64,000 nt of DNA from Ga0077536 sp035325705 (GTDB lineage: Bacteria; Pseudomonadota; Gammaproteobacteria; Ga0077536): NCBI GenBank assembly GCA_035325705.1, contig DAOKZI010000012.1, positions 62,001 to 126,000 of the forward strand, given 5' to 3'. A program made the position numbers and the translations under genes. Under the pieces are notes generated by a model. It saw only the letters and a list, made by a program, of their open reading frames with translations, was not told the DNA's origin and searched no databases. Below are positions 28,851-38,454 of the stretch, in pieces; the stretch's first letter is position 1; each line of letters starts with the position of its first letter.

Positions 28851-29213
28851 TTATGCCCGCGGCTGCCAGGCTGGCAATGCGCGCGGCGTGAGCCGCGCGA
28901 GCGCGGCGCCGGCGAGCACGCCCAGGGCATCGGCCGCGACGTCGGCGACGGAGGGTGAACGGAAGGGCACGAAGCCCTGCGCGAATTCGATGAAAATGCC
29001 GAGGCCGAGCACGTACAGCGCCGTGGACGGCCAGCGCGCGCGCGGCAGGGCGACCGCGAACCACCACATCAGGAGCCCGAAAGCCGCGAGATGGTAGAGC
29101 TTGTCGGTCCACGGCAGATCGGGGCCGGGCAGCTCGCGCAGCGGCCACAGGCACAGCACGGTGATGCCGAGCGCCTCCAGCCAGCCGAGGCCGAACCACA
29201 GCGCGCGCGTCAT
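28851..29213 (-). CDS. VanZ-family membrane protein
   Basis: A 120-residue inner-membrane protein with three to four TM segments and the VanZ-like signature DKLYHLAAFGLLMWWF near 35 and GIFIEFAQGF near 75, followed by SPSVADVAADALGVLAGA. The family's function is unsettled apart from teicoplanin resistance in one member. ATG 29213 is preferred over a GTG three codons upstream. It lies 28 bp after the CBS-domain gene and is probably cotranscribed with it. Confidence 0.82.
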   Translation of the reverse strand: MTRALWFGLGWLEALGITVLCLWPLRELPGPDLPWTDKLYHLAAFGLLMWWFAVALPRARWPSTALYVLGLGIFIEFAQGFVPFRSPSVADVAADALGVLAGAALARLTPRALPAWQPRA

Positions 29214-29241
29214 CGAGCGCACCGCGCCGGCCCGGTCGAAC

Positions 29242-29646
29242 TCAGTGATGAGTCTTGGAGATCTCGACGATGTAGCGGAAGAGATCGGATTCGGAAAGGA
29301 TGCCGCACAGTCGTCCGTCGTCGTTCACGACCGGCAGTCCGCTGACCTTCAGCTTCAGCATCGTTTTCGCGGCGAGCGCGACCGAGGCCGACTGCGGAAT
29401 CGTGATGGGGTGAGGCGTCATGATAGCCTCGACCGTCGGTAGCTGCGCGACCCCGCCCGCATCCCCGGCGGCCTTCGCGGCGCGCACGTCGCCCTGGCTG
29501 AGGATGCCTGCGAGCTGCGTGCCGGAGACCACGGCGAGGCGGCGGATGTGCCGGCTGCTCATCAGCGCATCGGCTTCCTCCAGCGTTGCCGACGGCGGCA
29601 CGGAGATCACCTCGGGCGTCATCCAGTCGCGGACCTGGTGGTTCAT
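29242..29646 (-). CDS. CBS-domain-pair protein
   Basis: A 134-residue protein made of two CBS motifs in tandem (about residues 8-62 and 72-130), the usual Bateman module that binds adenine nucleotides. The motifs read VRDWMTPEVISVPPSATLEE...SSRHIRRLAVVSG and VEAIMTPHPITIPQSASVAL...KVSGLPVVNDDGRL. There is no attached catalytic domain, so it should act as a sensor for another protein. AAGGAG lies seven bases before ATG 29646. It leads a two-gene operon with the VanZ gene. Confidence 0.9.
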   Translation of the reverse strand: MNHQVRDWMTPEVISVPPSATLEEADALMSSRHIRRLAVVSGTQLAGILSQGDVRAAKAAGDAGGVAQLPTVEAIMTPHPITIPQSASVALAAKTMLKLKVSGLPVVNDDGRLCGILSESDLFRYIVEISKTHH

Positions 29647-29729
29647 GATGTCTCCTTGCGGGCACGGCGCCGACTCCTGCTATCGGCCGCGCGCTGCAGA
29701 ACATTGAGCGGGCGCCGCTACAGAGCGGC

Positions 29730-30827
29730 ATGGAAATCCGCTCCTCGTTCTCGCGCGCGCTGCTGCTCGGCGCCGCGCTGGCGCTGCTGGCGCCGCGGGC
29801 CGGCGCCGAGCCCTTTACCGACGGCGTGAACGCCTATCGCAATCGCGATTTCTCGACGGCGCGCGCCAGCTTCGAGGCGCTGGGCGCGCGCGGCGACCCG
29901 CGCGCGCAGTTCGCGCTGGGGCTGCTGTACGAGAACGGCGAAGGCGTCGAGGCCAATGCCGCGGCCGCCGCCGACTGGTATCGCAAGAGCGCGGCTCAGG
30001 GCTATGCGAAGGCCCAGTACAACCTCGGCATGATGTATTTGCAAGGCGCGGGCGTGGGGCGCGATGAGCCGGCAGCGCGCGACTGGTTCGAGCGCGCCGC
30101 GAAGCAGGGCAATCCGGACGCGGTCGCGCGGCTGCTGAAGTTCGCCGAGGGCGGCGACGTCAATGCGCAGTACCTCGTCGGCGTGATGTACTTGAACGGC
30201 GGCGCGGTGACGCGCGACGCCGCGCTCGCCGCGCGCTGGCTGCAGCGCGCCGCCGCGCGCGGCCACCTCGACGCGATGTTCGCGATGGGCGTGCTGACGG
30301 AGACGGGCAAGGGCGTCGAGCGCTCTTACGCGGCGGCCGCGAACTGGTATCACCCGGCCGCGAGCCAGGGCCACGTCAAGGCCATGTACAACCTCGCGCG
30401 CCTGGTGCGCGACGGCCACGGCCAACCGCCGGATCCCGAGCGCGCCGAAAAGCTCTTCGAGCAGGCGGCGAACGCGGGCTTCGTGCCGGCGCAACTGAGC
30501 TTGGCCATGAGCTACGACTTCGGCAAGGACCGGCCGCGCGATCCCACGCGCGCCGCCGCGTGGTACGACGCGGCCGCGGCCAACGGTTCGGCCGAGGCCC
30601 AGCTCAACCTCGGCTATTTGCTCGCCGCGGGTGAGGGCGTGAAGCCGGACCTGCCGGAAGCTTACGCGCATACCTGTGCCGCCGAACGCCTCGGCCATCC
30701 GCTCGCCGGCGACAACCTGCGCCTCATCGCCGCCCAGCTCTCCGCCCCGGAAATCGCCCGCGCCCGCGAACGCGGCGAAAGCTACGTCAACCGCGCGCGA
30801 TCGCTGCCGAACGTGGCGGTGAATTGA
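29730..30827 (+). CDS. Exported Sel1-repeat protein
   Basis: A 365-residue protein with a signal peptide (residues 1-26, cut near AGA-E) followed by about eight Sel1-like repeats of some 36 residues. Each shows the pattern A-F-LG-LY--G-GV--N---A--WY-KAA-QG-A-AQYNLG. These alpha-helical solenoids bind other proteins, often in periplasmic assembly or signalling. It diverges from the CBS/VanZ pair. The partner is unknown; the frame ends in a natural stop before the class-3 repeat. Confidence 0.88.
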   Translation: MEIRSSFSRALLLGAALALLAPRAGAEPFTDGVNAYRNRDFSTARASFEALGARGDPRAQFALGLLYENGEGVEANAAAAADWYRKSAAQGYAKAQYNLGMMYLQGAGVGRDEPAARDWFERAAKQGNPDAVARLLKFAEGGDVNAQYLVGVMYLNGGAVTRDAALAARWLQRAAARGHLDAMFAMGVLTETGKGVERSYAAAANWYHPAASQGHVKAMYNLARLVRDGHGQPPDPERAEKLFEQAANAGFVPAQLSLAMSYDFGKDRPRDPTRAAAWYDAAAANGSAEAQLNLGYLLAAGEGVKPDLPEAYAHTCAAERLGHPLAGDNLRLIAAQLSAPEIARARERGESYVNRARSLPNVAVN

Positions 30828-30854
30828 ATCTCGTGCGTCGGGGATATTCTTTTT

Positions 30855-30967
30855 ACCACCGAGAACACCGAGAACACCGAGGAAGATGAGAATGGGCCCG
30901 TGCCGCGTGGAGGCCGAGCCCATGTTTCCGCGCTTCTCTGCCTTCGGTGTTCTGTGTTCTCGGTGGT
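30855..30967. repeat. Class-3 inverted repeat
   Basis: Left arm ACCACCGAGAACACCGAGAA, right arm its reverse complement ending at 30967, with a central region including GGGCCCGTGCC. It fills nearly all the space between the Sel1 gene and ubiA. Confidence 0.8.
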
Positions 30968-31000
30968 CAACAGCGCCTCACCGAGGCACAGAGGCCTCCA

Positions 31001-31885
31001 TCAACGCAGGTAGTCGACGGCGATGCCGGCGAAGACGGCCAGGCCGAGCCAGTTGTTGTTGAGGAAGGCGCGGAAGCAGCGGGCGGGATCGCGATCCTTG
31101 ATCAGCCATTGCTGGTAGACGGCGAGCGCGGCGGCAACGGCGAGGCCGGCGTGATAGGGCGCGCCGAGATCGGCCTGACGGCCGACCAGCCAGAGATCCA
31201 GCAGCAGCAGGCACTGCAGCGCGCCGATGATGTGGCGATCGGCCTCGTCGAAGAGGATGGCCGTGGACTTGATGCCGATCTTCAGATCGTCCTCGCGATC
31301 GACCATCGCGTACTGCGTGTCGTAGACGAGCACCCACAGCACCACGGCGGACAGCAGCAGCCATGCGAGCGGGGGCAGCGTGCCGGTCTGCGCCGCGAAC
31401 GCCATCGGCACGGACCACGCGAAGCTCGCGCCCAGCCACACCTGCGGCAGATAGGTATGGCGCTTCATGAACGGATAGGCGCTCGCGAGCGCCAGCGCGG
31501 CGAAGGCGAGCGCGATCGTGAGCCGATTCTGCGTCAATACCAGCAGGCCCGAGAGCAGCACCAGCACGACGAAGAGCGCCAGCGCGTGCTTGGGCTCGAT
31601 CTCGCCGGCGGCGAGCGGCCGGTCGCGCGTGCGCCGTACGTGGCCGTCGAAGTGGCGATCCGCATAGTCGTTGATCACGCAGCCGGCCGAGCGCATCAGC
31701 AGCGTGCCGAGCACGAACACCGTCAGCACGAAGACATCCGGCACGCCGCGCGCCGCAATCCACAGTGCCCACAGCGTGGGCCACAGCAGCAGCAGCGTGC
31801 CGATCGGCCGATGCAGGCGCATCAGCCGGGCATAGGCGCGCCAGGATGCGAACGGCGAGGATCGACGGAGCGCGTAGTTCTGCAT
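31001..31885 (-). CDS. ubiA: 4-hydroxybenzoate polyprenyltransferase
   Basis: A 294-residue integral membrane prenyltransferase of ubiquinone synthesis, attaching the polyprenyl chain to 4-hydroxybenzoate. The two Asp-rich motifs are INDYADRHFDGHVRRTRDRP near 81 and YDTQYAMVDREDD near 196; they bind Mg-diphosphate. There are about nine TM helices and the length matches UbiA. The usual partner chorismate lyase (ubiC) is not adjacent. Upstream is a 564-bp repeat region shared with the end of recG. Confidence 0.94.
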   Translation of the reverse strand: MQNYALRRSSPFASWRAYARLMRLHRPIGTLLLLWPTLWALWIAARGVPDVFVLTVFVLGTLLMRSAGCVINDYADRHFDGHVRRTRDRPLAAGEIEPKHALALFVVLVLLSGLLVLTQNRLTIALAFAALALASAYPFMKRHTYLPQVWLGASFAWSVPMAFAAQTGTLPPLAWLLLSAVVLWVLVYDTQYAMVDREDDLKIGIKSTAILFDEADRHIIGALQCLLLLDLWLVGRQADLGAPYHAGLAVAAALAVYQQWLIKDRDPARCFRAFLNNNWLGLAVFAGIAVDYLR

Positions 31886-31991
31886 CCGCGTAATCTAAAC
31901 GCGGACAGCCGTCGATTTCCATCGGCCGCGTCCGCCGGCGTTTCCCTTCCGCACCCGAGTGCAGGTTCTTGCATCGGTGAAGTCTTTGTTT

Positions 31992-32210
31992 GCCACCGAG
32001 AACACCGAGAACACAGAGGGGGATAGAATGGGCCGTGCCGATCATGGGAAACGGCGCGTGATTCGGCGCAGCTCTTGTAGCCCGGAAGCGCAGCGAATCC
32101 GGGGTTCGGCGTGTGAAAAGCATTGGGCGCGTGTCCCGGCACCTCAGGAAAGCAAACGGTCTCGCGAGAACGGCGAGCCGATCCCTATCCCCCTCGGTGT
32201 TCTCGGTGGC
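31992..32210. repeat. Class-3 inverted repeat enclosing a class-1 arm
   Basis: Arms GCCACCGAGAACACCGAGAA (from 31992) and TCGGTGTTCTCGGTGGC (to 32210) are inverted. A forward class-1 arm (GTAG at 32077) sits inside, which looks like one repeat inserted into another. Confidence 0.8.
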
Positions 32211-32271
32211 CATATAAGGCCTCTCCGCCACCGCTCACCTTTCCGGTGTGGCCATGCTGCACACCAATGTC

Positions 32272-32399
32272 GTAGCCCGGGTGGAGCGCGCAGCGCGTAA
32301 CCCGGGATCGGCGCCCGCCGTTCTCTCATGCATTCGCCGAAAACTGTCGCGTATCGGGCATGCCAGATCCCGGGTTCCGCTACGCTGCACCCGGGCTAC
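32272..32399. repeat. REPIN-like class-1 pair
   Basis: The forward arm has the longer TGGAGCGCGCAGCGCGTAA core and the reverse arm the TGCAGCGTAGCGGAA core, so two subtypes are joined in one unit. Feet GTAG at 32272 and CTAC at 32396. Confidence 0.8.
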
Positions 32400-32449
32400 G
32401 AAAGCTCAACGTTTCGGTGTAGCCGTGCTGCACAACAGATGCGAGCGCC

Positions 32450-34558
32450 TCACACCTTCGCGAATTCCGCGCGGTGCACGGTCCAGCGCGCGATCAGTTG
32501 CTCGGCGAGCACGGGTGCTTCGTCGAGCAGGCGGTCGGCGACTTGCTGCACGGTCGGCAGCAGCCGCCGGTCGCGGGTGAGATTCGCGATCCGGAATTCG
32601 GCGATGCCGGTCTGGCGCGTGCCCAGCACTTCGCCGGGCCCGCGCAGCTCGAGATCGCGCTCGGCGATCACGAAGCCGTCGTTGGTTTCGCGCATCGTCT
32701 GCAGGCGGTGGCGCGCCGTCTCGCCGAGCGGGCTCTTGTAGAGCAGCACGCAGTCCGACTGCGCGCTGCCGCGCCCGACGCGCCCGCGTAGCTGGTGGAG
32801 CTGCGAGAGGCCCAGCCGCTCGGCGTTCTCGATCACCATCAGACTCGCGTTCGGCACGTCGACGCCGACCTCGATCACCGTCGTCGCCACCAACAGCTCG
32901 ATCGCGCCGCGCGCGAACTGCTGCATCGTCAGATCCTTCTCGCGCTCGTGCATGCGGCCGTGCACGAGGCCGATCTTGAGCTGCGGCAGGGCCTGCGCGA
33001 GCGCCGCCGCGGTGTCGGTCGCGGCCTGCGAGTCGAGATGCTCGGATTCCTCGATCAGCGGGCACACCCAGTAGGCCTGGCGGCCGGCGGCGCAGGCCTC
33101 GGCGATGCGCGCGACGATGTCCTCGCGGCGCGACGCCGGCAGCACGCTGGTGCGCACGGGCTGGCGGTTCGGCGGCAGCTCGTCGAGCATCGAGACGTCG
33201 AGATCCGCGTACGCCGTCATCGCCAGCGTGCGCGGGATCGGCGTCGCCGTCATGATCAGTTGATGGGGACGACGGGCGTCGCGCGCGCCCTTTTCGAGCA
33301 GCGCCAAGCGCTGGTTGACGCCGAAGCGATGCTGCTCGTCGACGATCACGAGGCCGAGGTTCGCGTAGGCGACGTTGTCCTGGAACAGCGCGTGGGTGCC
33401 GACGATCAGCCGCGGCCGATCCTCCGCGAGCAGCGTGCGCGCCGAGCGCCGGCCGCCCGCGCCGAGCCGGCCCGTCACCAGCAGCACTTCGACGTCGAGC
33501 CCGCCGAACCATTTCGACAGCGTGCGGCCGTGCTGCTCGGCGAGCAGCTCGGTCGGCGCCATCAGCGCGACCTGCTGGCCGGCGGACAGCGCGCTCGCCG
33601 CGGCGAGGGCCGCGACGGCGGTCTTGCCGGCGCCGACGTCGCCCTGCAGGAGCCTCAGCATCGGCACCGGCTTGGCGAGATCGCGATCGATCTCGTGCAC
33701 CACGCGCTGCTGCGCGCGGGTCAGCGCGAAGCCGAAGGCGCGCAGCAGCGCCGCGCGCAGCGCGCGCGGGACCGGCAGCGGCGTGGCCGTGAGCTGCTGC
33801 GCGCGCTTGCGGAGCTGGCGCAGCGTGAGCTGATGCGCGAGCAGCTCCTCGATCGCGAGCCGCTGTTGCGCCGGGTGCTGGCCCTGCCGCAGCGCCTCGA
33901 CGTCGACCGCCGGCGGCGGACGATGTACGCAGCGCAGCGCGGCGGTCAGCGTCGGCAGCCGTGCGCCGCCGTGGAAATGTCGCGCGATCAGCGCGTCGAT
34001 CGCGTCCGTCTGCTCGCTCTCCCGGGCAAGGACCTCGAGCGCCGCGCTGGTCAGGCGGCGCAGCCGCGCCTGATGCAGGCCTTCGGTCGTCGGGTAGATC
34101 GGCGTCAGCGCGCCGTCCAGCGGGGTCGCGTCCGGCCGCGCGTCGTCGATGAGCTGCACCTCCGGATGGACTATCTCGAGCGACAGCGGCCCGCGCCGGA
34201 CTTCGCCGAAGCAGCGCACGCGGCGGCCCGCTTCGAGCCTGAGCTGCTGCGCGCGGTTGAAGTAGAAGAAGCGCAGGGTCAGCGCGCCGGTGTCGTCGGC
34301 GATCCGGCACAGCAGGGCGCGGCGGCGGCCGAAATGGATCTGCGAAGTCTGGATCAGGCCTTCGACGACGACTTCCTGCTGCAGCCGGAGCGCGCCCAGC
34401 GGCGTCAGCCGCGTGCGATCCTGGTAGCGCGAGGGCAGGTGAAAGAGCAGCTCGCGGATCGTGCGGACGCCGAGCTTCGCGAGGCTCTCCGCGACGCGCG
34501 GGCCCGCGCCGGGCAGGCGCGCGACGCCGTCGTCCAGCGTCGGCGGCAGCGCGGGCAT
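32450..34558 (-). CDS. recG: ATP-dependent DNA helicase RecG
   Basis: A 702-residue helicase that reverses stalled forks and branch-migrates Holliday junctions. The N-terminal wedge/OB domain covers about residues 1-260 (LFHLPSRYQDRT). The motor has Walker A LLQGDVGAGKTAVA near 305, motif II VDEQHRFG near 405, TATPIPRTLA near 433, and C-terminal LMVIENAERLGLSQLHQLRGRVGRG. Length is normal. It lies 10 bp after the ridA-like gene and ends the gmk-rpoZ-spoT-ridA-recG run. Confidence 0.96.
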   Translation of the reverse strand: MPALPPTLDDGVARLPGAGPRVAESLAKLGVRTIRELLFHLPSRYQDRTRLTPLGALRLQQEVVVEGLIQTSQIHFGRRRALLCRIADDTGALTLRFFYFNRAQQLRLEAGRRVRCFGEVRRGPLSLEIVHPEVQLIDDARPDATPLDGALTPIYPTTEGLHQARLRRLTSAALEVLARESEQTDAIDALIARHFHGGARLPTLTAALRCVHRPPPAVDVEALRQGQHPAQQRLAIEELLAHQLTLRQLRKRAQQLTATPLPVPRALRAALLRAFGFALTRAQQRVVHEIDRDLAKPVPMLRLLQGDVGAGKTAVAALAAASALSAGQQVALMAPTELLAEQHGRTLSKWFGGLDVEVLLVTGRLGAGGRRSARTLLAEDRPRLIVGTHALFQDNVAYANLGLVIVDEQHRFGVNQRLALLEKGARDARRPHQLIMTATPIPRTLAMTAYADLDVSMLDELPPNRQPVRTSVLPASRREDIVARIAEACAAGRQAYWVCPLIEESEHLDSQAATDTAAALAQALPQLKIGLVHGRMHEREKDLTMQQFARGAIELLVATTVIEVGVDVPNASLMVIENAERLGLSQLHQLRGRVGRGSAQSDCVLLYKSPLGETARHRLQTMRETNDGFVIAERDLELRGPGEVLGTRQTGIAEFRIANLTRDRRLLPTVQQVADRLLDEAPVLAEQLIARWTVHRAEFAKV

Positions 34559-34568
34559 GCGGCGCGGC

Positions 34569-34955
34569 TTATTTCGTCAGTTGCAGCACCGCGTCGACTT
34601 CGACCAGCGCCCCGCGCGGCAGCGCGCTCACCTGCACCGTCGCGCGCGCGGGAAAGGGCTCGGCGAAGACGCGGGCCATCGCGGCGTTGACCTGCGCGAA
34701 GTGGCCCAGATCGATCAGGTAGATCGTCAGCTTCACCGCGTCGTCCAGCGCGCCGCCCGCGGCCTTGGCGACCGCCTTCAGGTTGGCGAAGACCTGCTCG
34801 ATCTGCGCCTCGATGCCGCCATCGACGATTTCCATCGTCGCCGGCGACAGCGGGATCTGGCCCGAGAGATAGACGGTGTCGCCGACCTTCACGGCCTGCG
34901 AGTAGGCGCCGATCGCCCGGGGCGCTTCGGGCGTCGCGATGATGGTTTTCTGCAT
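34569..34955 (-). CDS. ridA: RidA-family enamine/imine deaminase
   Basis: A 128-residue RidA protein, which hydrolyses reactive 2-aminoacrylate-type enamines arising from PLP enzymes. AIGAYSQAV, YLSGQIPL and FPARATVQVSALPRGALVE are the family motifs; Arg in ARATVQV is the substrate-binding Arg. The start is ATG 34955, 13 codons inside the longest frame, with AGGA upstream. It sits between spoT and recG, as in many proteobacteria. Sharing a window with serine dehydratase and PLP enzymes is suggestive but not evidence of a link. Confidence 0.93.
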   Translation of the reverse strand: MQKTIIATPEAPRAIGAYSQAVKVGDTVYLSGQIPLSPATMEIVDGGIEAQIEQVFANLKAVAKAAGGALDDAVKLTIYLIDLGHFAQVNAAMARVFAEPFPARATVQVSALPRGALVEVDAVLQLTK

Positions 34956-35087
34956 CGGAGATTCCTGCTCGATCATGGACGCCCATGCTCGCATGCCGTC
35001 CCCGCGCGAGCCAGCCCGCGCGGCCCCGCACCGCCTTCCTCGGCCTGCGGCAGCGATCGGCCCGCCGCGCGGCGAGAACGCTGCGCC

Positions 35088-37253
35088 TCAGGCTTTCTTG
35101 CGCGCGACGCGCACCACCGTCTTCACCCCGCGCACGGTGCGAATGACGTCGGCGAGATGCTTGCGATCGCGCACGGTGATCAGAAAGCGGATGTTGGTGT
35201 TGCGCTCGTTGCGCTCGGAGATCGTCACGTCTTCGATGTTGGCATTGGCGTCGGCCACCGCGGCGGCGATCGTCGCCAGCGTGCCGCGGCGGTTGATCAC
35301 GTCCAGCGACAGCTCCACGCTGAATTCGCGCTCCACGTTCGGCGCCCACTGCACGTCGATCCACTTCTCAGGCGCGCTGCGGTACTCGGCGACGTTCGCG
35401 CAGTTCTGCTGGTGGATCACGATGCCGCGGCCGGCGGTGAGGAAGCCGATGATCGAATCGCCGGGCAGCGGATAGCAGCACTTCGGGAAGGTGACGACCA
35501 TGCCCTCGGTGCCGCGGATCGCGAGGGGCACGGGCGGATTGGCCTGCGCCGCGGCGCGCCGGCGCGCCGCGGCCGCATCGCTCGGCGGCTCGACCTTCTC
35601 CGGCAGCAGCATGCGCACCACCAGCGGCGCCGGCCGGTTGCCGAGGCCGATGTCCGCGTACAGGCGCTCGATGCCGTCGAGCTTGAAGTTGGCGAGCACG
35701 GCTTTCAGTTGCTCGGGATCGAGGCGCTCGACGCCGAGCCCGTAAGATTCCAGCTCGCGCTCGAGCATGCGCCGGCCGAGCATGCGCGCCTCGTCGATCT
35801 GGAGATTCTTGAGGTAGTGGCGGATCGTCGCGCGCGCCTTGCCGGTGACGACGAAGGTCAGCCACGAGGGATTCGGCCGCGCGCCGGGCGCGGTGACGAT
35901 CTCGACGGTCTGCCCGGTCTCCAGCGGCGTGCGCAGCGGCGCGAGCTGGCGGTTGATGCGGCAGGCGACGCAGCTATTGCCGAGATCGGTGTGGATCGCG
36001 TACGCGAAGTCGACGGCGGTCGCACCGCGCGGCATCGCGAGGATCTGGCCCTTGGGCGTGAAGACGTAGATCTCGTCGGGGAAGAGATCGATCTTCACGT
36101 TCTCGAGGAATTCCTGCGAGTTGCCCGCCTGCTGCTGCATCTCGAGGATGCCGCGCAGCCACTCGCGCGCGCGCTTGTTCGCGTTGCGCGCGGCGCCGTC
36201 GCCGGACTTGTACAGCCAGTGCGCGGCGATGCCGGCCTCGGCGACCTGATCCATCTCGTTGGTCCTGATCTGCACCTCGATCGGCACGCCGAAGGGCCCG
36301 AACAGCACCGTGTGCAGCGACTGGTAGCCGTTCGCCTTCGGGATCGCGATGTAGTCCTTGAACTTGCCGGGCACGGGCTTGTACAGGCTGTGCAGGATGC
36401 CGAGCGCGCGATAGCAGGTGTCGACGGAGTCGACGATCACGCGGAAGGCATAGACGTCGTTGACGCCCGAGAAGCCGAGATGCTTCTCGCGCATCTTGAG
36501 ATAGATGCTGTAGAGATGCTTCTCGCGCCCGATCACGTGGGCGACGAGGCGCTCCTGGCGCAGATGGCGCTTGATGCGATCCTTGATCTTGTCGACGACT
36601 TCCTTGCGATTGCCGCGGATGCGCTGCATCTCCTGCTTGATCACGCGGTAGCGCAGCGGGTAGAGCGTCGCGAAGCCGAGCTCTTCGAGCTCGAGGCGGA
36701 TCTGGTTGATGCCGAGGCGCTGCGCGATCGGCGCGTAGATCTCGAGCGTCTCGCGCGCGATGCGGCGGCGCTTCTCGGGCTTCAGCGCGCCCAGCGTACG
36801 CATGTTGTGCAGGCGATCGGCGAGCTTGACGAGGATGACGCGGATGTCGTCCGCCATCGCCATCAGCATGCGCTGGAAATTGCGCGCCTGGGTCTCGGCC
36901 TGCGACTCGAACTCGAGCTGCGTCAGCTTCGACAGGCCGTCGACGATCGCCGCGACCTCGTCGCCGAACTCCTGCTCCACGCGCTCGAGCTCGATCGGCG
37001 TGTCCTCGACGACGTCGTGGAGGATGGCCGCGATCAGGGTCTCGTGATCCATGTGCATGTCGGCGAGGATGCAGGCGACCTCGAGCGGATGCTGAATGTA
37101 GGGCTCGCCGGACGCGCGCTTCTGGCCGTGGTGCGCGGCCGCGCTGAAAGCGAAGGCGCGGCGCACCTGCTCGATCTGCGCGGGCTGGAGATAGGCGCGG
37201 ATGCGACCGCACAGATCGTCGATGCGCAGCAGGCCTTCGGGCTGGGCGTTCAT
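35088..37253 (-). CDS. spoT: Bifunctional (p)ppGpp synthetase/hydrolase SpoT
   Basis: A 721-residue RelA/SpoT homologue. The HD hydrolase domain is intact (HHGQKRASGEPYIQHP, then ILHDVVEDT near 72), unlike RelA. The synthetase domain follows with YAFRVIVDSVDTCYRALG, FKDYIAIPKANGYQSLHT and EVQIRT. TGS (VFTPKGQILAMPRGATAVDFAY), a zinc-finger/helical region and a C-terminal ACT domain complete it. ATG 37253 is chosen over an upstream in-frame start because MNAQPEGLLRIDDLC fits the family. It follows rpoZ by 105 bp. Confidence 0.95.
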   Translation of the reverse strand: MNAQPEGLLRIDDLCGRIRAYLQPAQIEQVRRAFAFSAAAHHGQKRASGEPYIQHPLEVACILADMHMDHETLIAAILHDVVEDTPIELERVEQEFGDEVAAIVDGLSKLTQLEFESQAETQARNFQRMLMAMADDIRVILVKLADRLHNMRTLGALKPEKRRRIARETLEIYAPIAQRLGINQIRLELEELGFATLYPLRYRVIKQEMQRIRGNRKEVVDKIKDRIKRHLRQERLVAHVIGREKHLYSIYLKMREKHLGFSGVNDVYAFRVIVDSVDTCYRALGILHSLYKPVPGKFKDYIAIPKANGYQSLHTVLFGPFGVPIEVQIRTNEMDQVAEAGIAAHWLYKSGDGAARNANKRAREWLRGILEMQQQAGNSQEFLENVKIDLFPDEIYVFTPKGQILAMPRGATAVDFAYAIHTDLGNSCVACRINRQLAPLRTPLETGQTVEIVTAPGARPNPSWLTFVVTGKARATIRHYLKNLQIDEARMLGRRMLERELESYGLGVERLDPEQLKAVLANFKLDGIERLYADIGLGNRPAPLVVRMLLPEKVEPPSDAAAARRRAAAQANPPVPLAIRGTEGMVVTFPKCCYPLPGDSIIGFLTAGRGIVIHQQNCANVAEYRSAPEKWIDVQWAPNVEREFSVELSLDVINRRGTLATIAAAVADANANIEDVTISERNERNTNIRFLITVRDRKHLADVIRTVRGVKTVVRVARKKA

Positions 37254-37358
37254 GCCGCGCGGACCTCGGGGTGGGACATGAACTCCGCGCGTGACGGCCG
37301 CCGCGGGCGGCCGGAGAGCAATGCAGGACGGCGGCGCATGTCGCCGCGACGCCACGCG

Positions 37359-37643
37359 TCAGGGATAGTCGGGCGGGGACGCCTGTTCCTGGGCCAGGAA
37401 TTCGGCGGCCAGCTCGAACTCTTCGGCCGCGCGCTGCTTGGCGTCGAGCTCGTCGAGGATCTGCTGGTTCATCACTCCGGCGGCGATTTCGCGCAGGGCG
37501 ACGACGGTCGGCTTGTCGCCGTCCTCCTGCACCAGCGGCTGGGCGCCGCGGGCGATCTGGCGCGCCCGCCGGCTGGCGGTCACGACCAGTTCGAAACGGT
37601 TTTCGACGAACGGGAGGCAGTCTTCGACGGTGATTCGGGCCAT
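37359..37643 (-). CDS. rpoZ: RNA polymerase omega subunit
   Basis: A 94-residue omega subunit, which stabilises the beta-prime chain. MARITVEDCLPFVENRFELV opens it and ARQIARGAQPLV...DKPTVVALREIAAG follows; both are invariant in proteobacterial RpoZ. The acidic, Ala-rich tail (from about 65) is variable as usual. It lies between gmk (111 bp upstream) and spoT, the standard order. Confidence 0.97.
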   Translation of the reverse strand: MARITVEDCLPFVENRFELVVTASRRARQIARGAQPLVQEDGDKPTVVALREIAAGVMNQQILDELDAKQRAAEEFELAAEFLAQEQASPPDYP

Positions 37644-37754
37644 CGGGATCTCGCAGGCGTGGTCGGGAAATACGGCCAGTCAGAATAGCAGGCGACGTCG
37701 GGGCTGTCATCGCGCCGGCGACGCCGACCTCGCCCGGATCGATGTCAGTCGTGC

Positions 37755-38369
37755 TCAGGCCGCGCCGGACTCCAGCGCGGCCGTCGCGCCGATCGCCTGC
37801 TGGCGGGCGGTCGACAGACGGGCGACGCGCACGATGGCCTGCAGATCGCCGCAGGCGCGCTCGAAGTCGTCGTTGACGACGAGATACTGGTACTCCTTGT
37901 AATGCGCCATTTCCTCGCGGGCCGCCTGCATGCGGCGGGCGATGATCTCCGGGCCGTCCTCGTTGCGGCGTTCGAGCCGGCGCTGCAACTCCTCGATCGA
38001 AGGCGGCATGATGAAGACGCTGACGGTGGCGGGGAATAGATCGCGTATGCGCCGGGCGCCCTGCCAGTCGATCTCCAGCACCAGGTCCCGGCCCGCCGCC
38101 AGCGTCTCGGTCACCGCGCGGCGCGAGGTGCCGTAATGGTTGCCGAAGACCACGGCGGATTCGAGAAACTCGCCGCGCGCCTCCATCGCCGTGAAGGTCG
38201 GGGCGTCGACGAAATGGTAGTTCACGCCGTCGACCTCGCCGGGCCGCCTCGCGCGCGTGGTATGCGACACCGACACGCCGATCCCGGGCGTGGTCTTCAG
38301 CAGCGCGGCGACGAGGCTGGTCTTGCCGGCGCCGGACGGCGCGGAGACGATGAAGAGTTGTCCGCTCAT
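37755..38369 (-). CDS. gmk: Guanylate kinase
   Basis: A 204-residue GMP kinase. The P-loop is SAPSGAGKTSLV near 8; SHTTRARRPGEVDGVNYHFV near 35 and the GNHYGTSRRAV segment bind GMP; LEIDWQGARRI and FIMPPSIEEL follow. Length is typical. It starts the gmk-rpoZ-spoT-ridA-recG run. Its upstream space contains an AT-rich palindrome and then the 3' end of hipA, where yicC is normally adjacent. Confidence 0.97.
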   Translation of the reverse strand: MSGQLFIVSAPSGAGKTSLVAALLKTTPGIGVSVSHTTRARRPGEVDGVNYHFVDAPTFTAMEARGEFLESAVVFGNHYGTSRRAVTETLAAGRDLVLEIDWQGARRIRDLFPATVSVFIMPPSIEELQRRLERRNEDGPEIIARRMQAAREEMAHYKEYQYLVVNDDFERACGDLQAIVRVARLSTARQQAIGATAALESGAA

Positions 38370-38454
38370 GCGAGGGGTCGTGCCGCTGCGCGGTTATGCG
38401 CTGGATATCTTCGGTTCATGAACTCGCCGTGTGCTTGCGGTGGCGTTGAATTGG

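Larger units (their letters stand above)
31886..32449. other. Intergenic region between recG and ubiA, repeats only
   Basis: Both flanking genes run leftward. The space holds a class-3 pair with a class-1 singlet inside it, then a REPIN-like pair. I see no gene. Confidence 0.7.

Noticed and set aside
34461..37688. A 1075-codon open frame on the plus strand opposite ridA and spoT
   Set aside because: It is antisense to well-supported genes and translates to Arg/His/Glu/Val-rich sequence with no domain; high-GC third positions keep such frames open.
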